Part shown: positions 15,866 to 24,107 of the stretch, one piece after another | Layout of the letters: each line of letters begins with the position of its first letter | Position numbering within the stretch: the stretch's first letter is position 1 | NCBI RefSeq assembly: GCF_041321155.1 | Contig: NZ_JBGGWB010000001.1 | Span: forward strand, 1,550,001 to 1,614,000 | Direction of reading: 5' to 3' | Length of the DNA: 64,000 bases | Source: Sphingomonas sp. IW22 | GTDB lineage: Bacteria; Pseudomonadota; Alphaproteobacteria; Sphingomonadales; Sphingomonadaceae | Notes under the pieces: model-generated | The model's input: the letters and a program-made list of their open reading frames with translations, nothing else | What the model was told of the DNA's origin: nothing | Database searches by the model: none | Made by a program: the position numbers and the translations under genes

Positions 15866-16663
15866 GTGACTGCCCTCACCGCCATTTTCCTGTCCGCGCT
15901 CGCGATGACGCTGATCGTCGGCGTGCGCTACCTCGTCACGTCGGGCGCGTTCGCGCTGGCGACGCGGGTGCGAAAGCCGGGCCTTTATGCCGGCCTGGAC
16001 CGCCAGATCTGGCGGGAAATCAAATGGAGCCTCGCCTCCGCCGCGATTTACGGCATCCCGGCGGGCATCGTCGCCTGGGGGTGGCAGGCGCATGGCTGGA
16101 CGCGCATCTATGCCGATGTGAACGCCTGGCCGCTCTGGTATCTGCCGGTGTCGGTGTTCCTGTACCTGTTCGCGCACGACACCTGGTTCTACTGGACGCA
16201 TCGCTGGATGCATGTGCCGCGCTGGTTCCGCATCGCGCACGCCGTGCATCATGCCAGCCGCCCGCCCACCGCCTGGGCCGCCATGGCCTTTCACCCGATC
16301 GAGGCGCTGACCGGCGCTGTGGTAATTCCGCTACTGGTCTTCGCGATTCCCATCCATGTCGGCGCACTCGGCTTGGTGCTGGGCATCATGACCTTTATGG
16401 GAGTCACCAATCATATGGGGTGGGAGATTTTCCCTCGGTTCGTGGTCGACGGCGCGGCGGGCCGATGGCTGATCACCGCCAGCCACCATCAACGGCATCA
16501 TGATCGCTATGGGTGCAATTTTGGACTTTATTTCCGGTTCTGGGACCGGCTGTGCGGCACCGATGACGGGTTGGGCAGCTTTGAACGGGCGGCGCCGCGC
16601 GCTCGCGCTCGTGCCGCTCATGGCGCTGATGGGCGCATCGCCGGTCACGACCCTCACGGTTGA
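15866..16663 (+). CDS. Fatty acid hydroxylase/sterol desaturase superfamily protein
   Basis: 265 residues from GTG 15866. It is an integral membrane di-iron enzyme. The eight-histidine pattern is complete: HDTWFYWTHRWMH (about 109-121), HAVHHAS and SHHQRHHDRYGCNFG near the C-terminus. Four or more hydrophobic segments surround them. The superfamily includes sterol and fatty acid hydroxylases and carotenoid beta-ring hydroxylases. Its place beside the crt genes makes a xanthophyll-forming hydroxylase attractive. It is longer than typical CrtZ, so a 2-hydroxylase (CrtG-like) or lipid hydroxylase role is equally open. Its 3' end overlaps the next gene by about 100 bases. Confidence 0.75.
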   Translation: MTALTAIFLSALAMTLIVGVRYLVTSGAFALATRVRKPGLYAGLDRQIWREIKWSLASAAIYGIPAGIVAWGWQAHGWTRIYADVNAWPLWYLPVSVFLYLFAHDTWFYWTHRWMHVPRWFRIAHAVHHASRPPTAWAAMAFHPIEALTGAVVIPLLVFAIPIHVGALGLVLGIMTFMGVTNHMGWEIFPRFVVDGAAGRWLITASHHQRHHDRYGCNFGLYFRFWDRLCGTDDGLGSFERAAPRARARAAHGADGRIAGHDPHG

Positions 16664-17012
16664 CGTCGATTCGCTTCGCAATGCGCGCGGCATGATCCGG
16701 CTGTGCCTGACGGCGGCGGCGGACAATTTCCCGACATGCGTGGACGATGCGCGCGCGGTCGCCCGCTCGGTGCCCGCCAGCCAGCCCAGCCTGTCCTATG
16801 ACGGCCTGCCGCCGGGCGGTTATGCGCTGGCGGTGATCCATGACGAAAACGGCAATGGCAAGCTCGACACCTTCATGGGCATTCCGCGTGAAGGGTTCGG
16901 CTTTTCGCGCAACCCGCGCATCGCCTTTGGCCCGCCCAGCTTCGCCGCGGCGCGTTTCACCCTGTCCGACGTGGGTGAGGAACAGCGCATCCGCATGAAG
17001 TACATGTTTTGA
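16563..17012 (+). CDS. DUF2141 domain exported protein
   Basis: 149 residues from ATG 16563, which begins inside the hydroxylase gene in another frame. Residues 1-26 form a signal peptide (basic RRR then a hydrophobic core ending near GAS). The mature part is the DUF2141 beta-sandwich: LRNARGMIRLCL at the start, then PPGGYALAVIHDENGNGKLDT and GIPREGFGFSRNP, all diagnostic blocks. It probably acts in the periplasm; function is unknown. A later start at 16620 would shorten the overlap but leave a weaker signal peptide. Confidence 0.75.
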   Translation: MTGWAALNGRRRALALVPLMALMGASPVTTLTVDVDSLRNARGMIRLCLTAAADNFPTCVDDARAVARSVPASQPSLSYDGLPPGGYALAVIHDENGNGKLDTFMGIPREGFGFSRNPRIAFGPPSFAAARFTLSDVGEEQRIRMKYMF

Positions 17013-17068
17013 CGGCACCAAATTCCCGCGCGAACGTTTCGGGAGTGAAATCCTTGGAGTTTCCCCCT

Positions 17069-17929
17069 TTGCGAATCCTCTATGCCTCAGCGCTTGGTGT
17101 TGCTGCCACCGCCACGCCCGCCCTGGCGCAGGACGTGGCCCCCGCCCCCGTGGATACGCCCGCGACGGGCGATCCGCGCGCCGACTTCACCATCCTCGGC
17201 CTGGGCGTCGGCGTACTACCCAATTATGAGGGGTCGGACGATTACGGCGTCTCGCCCATCCCCGCCGCGATCGGGCAGGTCAGCGGCTTTCGCTATCTGC
17301 TGGCGGGCAACCGTTTCAGCGTCGACGTGATCCGCGACGGATACGGCCCGACCTGGGATGTTCAGGCTGGCCCGATCGGCGTCGTCAATTTCAACCGCAA
17401 CAGCCGCGACGCCATCGACGATCCGCAGGTCGCCCTGCTCGACGAAGTGGGCACCGCGATCGAACTGGGCGGCTATGTCGGCATCGGCAAGACCGGGGTG
17501 CTGACCAGCGACTATGACCGTCTGTCGGCTACGGTCAGCTATCGTTACGACGTGGCGGGCGCGCACAGCAGCGGCATCCTGACGCCCGCCGTCACCTATA
17601 CCACGCCGCTCAGCACCAAGGCGCTGGCCGGCATCTTCGCCTCCGCCGAATTTGTCGAGCGCGGTTATGGCGAGGCTTATTTCAGCGTCTCGCCCGCCGA
17701 AAGCGCGCGCAGCGGCCTGCCCATCTATACCGCCGGCGGCGGGTTCAAGAACTGGGGCGTCGGCGCCGTCGCCATGCGCTCGCTGACCGGCGACCTGACC
17801 GGCGGGCTGCAACTGGTGGGCGGCGTCGTCTATCGCCGCCTGTCGGGCGACTATGCCGACTCGCCGATCACACGCGTCGGCTCCGCCAACCAGTGGATCG
17901 GCGCGCTGGGGCTTGCCTACAGCTTCTAA
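17069..17929 (+). CDS. MipA/OmpV family outer membrane protein
   Basis: 286 residues from TTG 17069, preceded by GGAG at nine bases. This start yields a clean 20-residue signal peptide (RILYASALGVAATATPALAQ). GTG 17045 is an alternative start. The mature protein has alternating beta-strands ending in LGLAYSF with a terminal Phe, as in outer-membrane barrels. FTILGLGVGVLPNYEGSDDY is the MipA/OmpV opening motif. Members scaffold murein synthesis or act as porins. A very long stem-loop follows the stop. Confidence 0.8.
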   Translation: MRILYASALGVAATATPALAQDVAPAPVDTPATGDPRADFTILGLGVGVLPNYEGSDDYGVSPIPAAIGQVSGFRYLLAGNRFSVDVIRDGYGPTWDVQAGPIGVVNFNRNSRDAIDDPQVALLDEVGTAIELGGYVGIGKTGVLTSDYDRLSATVSYRYDVAGAHSSGILTPAVTYTTPLSTKALAGIFASAEFVERGYGEAYFSVSPAESARSGLPIYTAGGGFKNWGVGAVAMRSLTGDLTGGLQLVGGVVYRRLSGDYADSPITRVGSANQWIGALGLAYSF

Positions 17930-17949
17930 GCGCCATTGGATGCGCCGCA

Positions 17950-18019
17950 CCGGCCCGCTCCCCCACCCGTCCTCCCACAGCGTATCCTGGATGGGAGGCC
18001 GGGTGGGGGAGCGGGCCGG
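17950..18019. repeat. Long inverted repeat (70-base hairpin) after the MipA/OmpV gene
   Basis: Two perfectly complementary 20-base arms lie at 17950-17969 and 18000-18019. After one mismatch, a further 7-base-pair stem (17971-17977 with 17992-17998) closes a 14-base loop. The stem is extremely GC-rich and has no T-run. It could end mipA transcription or be one copy of a REP-like intergenic element; no second copy was seen in this window. Confidence 0.8.
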
Positions 18020-18031
18020 TACGGCATCCGC

Positions 18032-18370
18032 GTGAGCGGATCGAAGGCGCCACCACCTGTCACCCCCGACGGGCGCTATATCGTCGTGCGCGGTCGCCTG
18101 TGGCGCCGCGCCGACCCTTCGCTGTCCGAAGAACGCCGCGCCGAACTGGTGGCCGAGCTGATGCACGCCCGCCGCGCCGTTCGCGACGCAGCCGACGACG
18201 CGCAGAAACGCGCCGCTCGCGCCCGCGTCCATGCGGCAAAGGTCGCGCTTGGCGAACGCGGCCCCGTCTGGTGGGATGACGGCGCGCCCGACCTGAACCG
18301 GCACATGGCCCGCAACACCCCCTATGCCGCGTGGCATGCATCGCTTGCGGGCAGCAGCGAACACGCCTAG
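18032..18370 (+). CDS. Small conserved hypothetical protein
   Basis: 112 residues from GTG 18032; an earlier in-frame start would force translation through the 70-base hairpin. The conserved core is GRYIVVRGRLWRRADPSL, then a basic/acidic helix (LMHARRAV...ARVHAAKVALGERG) and WWDDGAPD, ending in RNTPYAAWHA. This pattern belongs to a widespread small-protein family without known function; the family is recognised by resemblance only. There is no signal peptide or membrane segment. The TPP riboswitch begins just after its stop. Confidence 0.7.
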   Translation: MSGSKAPPPVTPDGRYIVVRGRLWRRADPSLSEERRAELVAELMHARRAVRDAADDAQKRAARARVHAAKVALGERGPVWWDDGAPDLNRHMARNTPYAAWHASLAGSSEHA

Positions 18371-18377
18371 AACGCAG

Positions 18378-20365
<1,988 letters not shown>

Positions 20366-20460
20366 GTCGCATCATCATCAGAGTCAACAGGAACGAAAAA
20401 AGAACATCAACTTCCTATTGAACCTTTCTACGATTTCCGTATTGAACGTTTAGGCTGAGC

Positions 20461-21333
20461 CTAGGAGGTTTCCGTTATGGAGGCCGGTGAAGGGGAGGAG
20501 AAATCCTCCCCTTTCGTATTTTTCCAGTCAAAGCAGCTATATTTCACACCTAGCTTTGCAATCGCTTCACTAGGCAATTTACAATCGACAGTTCGCTTAT
20601 GGTCTTTGAGAGCTAAAAATGCTCTGTAGTTTGGATCATAAGCCGATTTACAAATTGGGTATAAATATAGGTCGGCCAGCTGGATTAGCGGGGACGTCTT
20701 CTTCTTGAATTTAAGGTCGTAAAGTGTAGCTGAAAGCTCACTGACGCCTAATGGGGCATACTTCCCGGATGCAGTCGCATCAAATGGCATCCCGCCTTGT
20801 CGCATTTCCCCGAAATAACCGCGAATCTTATTATCAGACTTCTTATCTGATTCTTCGACAAATATTTTTAGTTTTCTTCCATCCATACTGGCCAGCTTCG
20901 CGGCGCGCTCACATGAAATCGTAAAAGCTGTTTTGCAAAGTGACCAACGCCGATTTCCGTATTTTGCTCAGTACCTGAGATCATATCCGGGTCGGTCGAT
21001 CACGCATGCTGTGCCGGTCACAGGCGCCCCAACAACAAGTTGCGTCAGTTCATTGTAAAAGCGGACCCGATCCACTTCAGAAAGTTGACTGATCCAAGAG
21101 AACTCTTTTGAACAACCGCGTATTTTGAAAGAATGCAAGGGCGCTTGAATGCGCCAACGTTGCATGAAGTCCAGATGCGCTGCCCGGAAGACCTCTTCGT
21201 CCTCTTCGGCAATTAGGATTCCCCCAAGGGCGAACCAATCCTGTTGCCCCGGTTCTTTTGGCACATAGTCCAAATGCCGAGCTCCAGAATCATCCATGTA
21301 GAAATGCAGGTTCTTGTTCACAGGACTGGACAT
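20461..21333 (-). pseudogene. DUF3800 domain protein, interrupted by one in-frame TGA
   Basis: A single 290-codon frame runs from ATG 21333 to TAG 20461, but has TGA at 20970-20968. Both sides are family-like: HFYMDDSG with a nearby WFALGGI (first half), then RRWSLCKTAF, ERAAKLA and, near the end, IQLADLYLYP (second half). DUF3800 is an RNase H-like fold with an acidic active site, often found in mobile or defence-linked regions. The stop falls where an Arg (CGA) would be expected, so a single C-to-T change explains it. The region is AT-rich compared with its neighbours. An imperfect palindrome at 21379-21397 lies upstream and could be regulatory. Confidence 0.8.
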
Positions 21334-21436
21334 AGCTGATCGAGATTCGTCGAGCTAGAGCGTTACCCGTGGCAATCACATGAGCATTTGCTACATGAAA
21401 AGTGACGGTGTGAAGCTCTGCTCCACCACACCCATC

Positions 21437-21691
21437 TCACCGATAAACCTCCCGCCGGTGTCCCACCCGCACCAATAGAATCATCACGCGGTCATCCTCG
21501 ATCCGCGCAACAACGCGATAATCCCCGATCCGCCAGCGCCAATAGCCTGGATGGTCGCCGGTCAACGCCGCGCCCAGTGCGCGCGGGTCGTCATGTACCG
21601 CGATACGCTCTTCCAATGTGCGGATGATGCGGCCCGCCTCTGCGCGGCCCAGCTTTTTCAGTTCCTTCCCCGCGTCGAGCGCGAAATCAAT
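21437..21691 (-). CDS. Type II toxin, RelE/ParE family, with no ATG/GTG/TTG start
   Basis: The frame encodes about 84 residues of a complete RelE/ParE toxin: KELKKLG, IIRTLEERIA, DDPRALGAALTG, YWRWRIGDYRVVARIEDD and LLVRVGHRREVYR. An in-frame TAG lies at 21697-21695, and the next codons are AAG ATT GAT. No ATG, GTG or TTG exists near the expected N-terminus. ATT 21691 is the best candidate; its ATTGA overlaps the antitoxin stop. RelE toxins cleave mRNA on the ribosome. The toxin may use a rare AUU start, be made at low level, or be dead. Confidence 0.75.
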   Translation of the reverse strand: MDFALDAGKELKKLGRAEAGRIIRTLEERIAVHDDPRALGAALTGDHPGYWRWRIGDYRVVARIEDDRVMILLVRVGHRREVYR

Positions 21692-21905
21692 CTTCTAGGC
21701 CAAGGTCGCGCTTCAGATCGGCCAGCGGAATCGCGTCTTCGGACCGGAAATCGCGCATCCGCGCCTCGGCCAGATAGAAGTCCTCAAGATCGTCCAGATG
21801 GGCGCGGATCGCTTCGCGCGCGTGAAACGTCTTGGTGCGCCCGGTCTTTTCGGCCATCGCCGCCAGCCGCCTTTCCGTGTCAGCGTCGATCCGCACCACC
21901 AGCAT
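21687..21905 (-). CDS. Type II antitoxin, ribbon-helix-helix (TraY/RelB-like)
   Basis: 72 residues. The N-terminal RHH strand and helices (MLVVRIDADTERRLAAMAEK then FHAREAIRAHLDDLED) bind DNA as a dimer. The C-terminal part (RSEDAIPLADLKRDLG) is the toxin-wrapping tail seen in RelB-type antitoxins. ATG 21905 has an AAGGAG ribosome site; the frame continues upstream but without a sensible product. It overlaps the toxin frame by five bases, the normal antitoxin-toxin order. The upstream imperfect palindrome may be its operator. Confidence 0.85.
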   Translation of the reverse strand: MLVVRIDADTERRLAAMAEKTGRTKTFHAREAIRAHLDDLEDFYLAEARMRDFRSEDAIPLADLKRDLGLED

Positions 21906-21917
21906 GACCGTCTCCTT

Positions 21918-21932
21918 GCTATACGTGTATCC
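21918..21932 (-). promoter_or_regulatory. Imperfect palindrome upstream of the antitoxin
   Basis: A CTATACGTGTATC stretch, nearly self-complementary around its centre, lies immediately upstream of the antitoxin ribosome site in a 91-base divergent gap. It is a plausible RHH operator overlapping the promoter. Confidence 0.35.
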
Positions 21933-21996
21933 CACGCGCACCGCCGTCCCTCGACGGCCCTGTCCTACACGCGCAAAATCTGCTCCACACTGTCGG

Positions 21997-22707
21997 ATGA
22001 GCCGCAACTCCCGAAAGGCGCCACCGCGCGCTGCCGACGATGCGCCGTTCGACGCCGCATTCGATCCCGTCAAAACCCGCGAACGCCATGACGGCTGGAC
22101 GCCCGACAAGCAGGTCGCCTTTATCGAGGCGCTGGCCGAATGCGCGTGCGTGAACGAAGCGGCACAGCGTGTGGGGATGACCGCCACCGCCGCCTATCAG
22201 CTACGCCGCCGCACCGACGCGCAAAGCTTTCGCATGGCGTGGCAGGCGGCACTGGATCATGCGGTTGAGCGCGTATCCGACGCCGCCTTTTCCCGCGCGC
22301 TGAACGGCGTGGCGCGGCCCGTTTTCTATCAGGGCGAACAGGTGGGCGAACGCCGTTATTTTGACGAACGGCTGGTGATGTTCATCCTGCGCTATCGCGA
22401 TCCCGTCCGCTATGGCGCGTGGTTCGACAATATGGATTACGAACGCCACCCCGACGGCGCGGCGCTGGCGCTGGGCCGCTGGGTCAACCGGGTCGAGCAT
22501 GATGCCTTTGCCGAACAGTTCGGCGATCCGGTGGCAAAGGGGCGTCCCCGCGCCGCCGCCATGCGCGGCCGCTCCAGCTTCGAGAAGCGGGAGGAAGCGG
22601 CACAGGCCGCGCGCGAAGCCGCCGACGCCGCGCGCCGCCACGCCGAATTCGTCGCCGCCTGTGCCGAAGATGATCCAGCCGAAGGGGGGAAAACAGGGGG
22701 GACGTAG
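21997..22707 (+). CDS. Helix-turn-helix protein of unknown function (terminase small subunit-like N-terminus)
   Basis: 236 residues from ATG 21997. Residues about 32-70 form a helix-turn-helix (WTPDKQVAFIEALAECACVN then EAAQRVGMTATAAYQLRRR) like that of phage terminase small subunits or Mor-type factors. The rest is helical and rich in Arg and Ala, with RYFDERLVMFILRYRDP as a conserved-looking centre and a charged coiled-coil tail (about 185-220). It is divergent from the antitoxin gene. It could be a DNA-binding regulator or phage remnant. No other phage genes are visible nearby. Confidence 0.6.
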   Translation: MSRNSRKAPPRAADDAPFDAAFDPVKTRERHDGWTPDKQVAFIEALAECACVNEAAQRVGMTATAAYQLRRRTDAQSFRMAWQAALDHAVERVSDAAFSRALNGVARPVFYQGEQVGERRYFDERLVMFILRYRDPVRYGAWFDNMDYERHPDGAALALGRWVNRVEHDAFAEQFGDPVAKGRPRAAAMRGRSSFEKREEAAQAAREAADAARRHAEFVAACAEDDPAEGGKTGGT

Positions 22708-22758
22708 TGTGAAGTTCGACAACTTCCGCGCCCGTCGCCCCGCCCGCTCAGCGCCGGG

Positions 22759-23970
22759 TCAGACGGTCATGCCCTGCAACAGCTTGGGCAGATCGCCGCT
22801 CTCGCCCCGCGCCTCGCCCATGAACCGGGCTTTCAGCGGCGGGATGCGGTCGACCGCGCTAATGCCGAAACGCCGGATCGCCGATGCCGCCTTGCCCGGC
22901 ACGCCGAACAGCCGGGTCAGCGTGTCGGTGGCGGTGGCGACCATCATCGTGTCCCAGCCGCGCCAGCGGTCGTACCGCTTCAACAGCTCCGCATCGCCCA
23001 GGTCCAGCCCCAGCCTCTTGCCCTCGACCAGCACTTCGACCAGTGCGGCGACGTCGCGAAAGCCCAGGTTCAGGCCCTGTCCCGCGATCGGGTGGATGCC
23101 GTGCCCCGCATCGCCGACCAGCACCAGCCGCTCGGCCGTCAGCCGCGCGGCATGGTGGAACCCCAGCGGGTAGCTGGTGCGCGCCGTCACCGGGCCAAGC
23201 GCGCCCAGAAACCCGCCCATCCGCTTCTCCGCCTCGGCCAGCCAGGCGCGGTCGGACAGCTTCAACATGCCGGGGGCGTCCTTGGCATCCACCGTCCACA
23301 CCAGTGCCGACCGGTGCCCGCGTTCGTCATCCAGCAGCGGCAGGATGGCAAAGGGGCCGGCGGGGTAAAAGATTTCGTAGGCGCAGTCCTCATGCGGCAA
23401 TTCGTGATGAAACGTCGCGATCATCGCCACATGATCGTACTGCCAGCGCGCAACGGTGATCCCCGCCGCCTCCCGCGTCGGTGATCGCCGCCCCTCCGCC
23501 GCGATCAGCAGCGGCGCCTTGACCACCGCGCCGTCGTCCAGCGTGGCGGTGACGCCGCCGGGCCCGCGATCGACGTGAACCGCGCGCCGCTGCATGCGAA
23601 GGTCGACGCCCTTCGCCTCGCTGGCCGCGGCATGCAGCGCGTGGCGCAACTGCCGGTTTTCGTACATCGTGCCCAGCGCCCCGTCGTCCTCGCCCGGCAC
23701 GAAGTCCAGCTTGCCCGGCGCCAGCCCGTCGCTGACCCGGATCGACCGGATCGGATTGCCCTGCCCGGTCAACCGCTGGCCCACGCCGATGGCGTCCAGC
23801 ATCCGGTGGCTGGCACTCGCCACGGCGGACGCCCGCCCGTCATGCTCCGCCGCCAGGATGGTCGCCGGATCGGCGGGATCGACCACCACGCTGGTCAGGC
23901 CATGCGCATCAAGCGCAATCGCAAGCGTCGAGCCGACCAGGCCGGCACCGAGGATGAGGACATCGGTCAT
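22759..23970 (-). CDS. UbiH/UbiF/VisC/COQ6 family ubiquinone ring hydroxylase
   Basis: 403 residues. The FAD-binding GxGxxG start is DVLILGAGLVGSTLAIALDA, and the second FAD motif is LVGDAGHGIHPIAGQGLNLGFRD (about 282-304), shared by UbiH/UbiI/UbiL flavin monooxygenases. It should hydroxylate the benzoquinone ring during ubiquinone synthesis at the membrane. ATG 23970 was chosen because the family begins at this strand; the frame extends upstream without homology. Which ring position it attacks is not clear from sequence. It is divergent from ftsK. Confidence 0.88.
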   Translation of the reverse strand: MTDVLILGAGLVGSTLAIALDAHGLTSVVVDPADPATILAAEHDGRASAVASASHRMLDAIGVGQRLTGQGNPIRSIRVSDGLAPGKLDFVPGEDDGALGTMYENRQLRHALHAAASEAKGVDLRMQRRAVHVDRGPGGVTATLDDGAVVKAPLLIAAEGRRSPTREAAGITVARWQYDHVAMIATFHHELPHEDCAYEIFYPAGPFAILPLLDDERGHRSALVWTVDAKDAPGMLKLSDRAWLAEAEKRMGGFLGALGPVTARTSYPLGFHHAARLTAERLVLVGDAGHGIHPIAGQGLNLGFRDVAALVEVLVEGKRLGLDLGDAELLKRYDRWRGWDTMMVATATDTLTRLFGVPGKAASAIRRFGISAVDRIPPLKARFMGEARGESGDLPKLLQGMTV

Positions 23971-24107
23971 GCCGCCTGATCTAGAGTGTGGGCGGGCGCT
24001 TGGGAACCGGGCTTTCGGGGCATATGCCGCACATGACCTTGACGCCGCCCCGCCCCGCAAGCGATGGTCGCCCGACGTTCCAGCACATCTCCGGGGGGAA
24101 ACACGTC

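Noticed and set aside
20416..20963. Direct repeats TATTGAAC.TTT (24 bases apart) and CGATTTCCGTATT (20431 and 20951) around the DUF3800 gene, possible target-site duplication
   Set aside because: A shared 13-mer is expected by chance in 64 kb, and no integrase or transposase frames the segment.
20968..20970. TGA in the DUF3800 gene as a selenocysteine codon
   Set aside because: The position is expected to be Arg, no selenocysteine insertion hairpin is evident, and the family has no known Sec residue.
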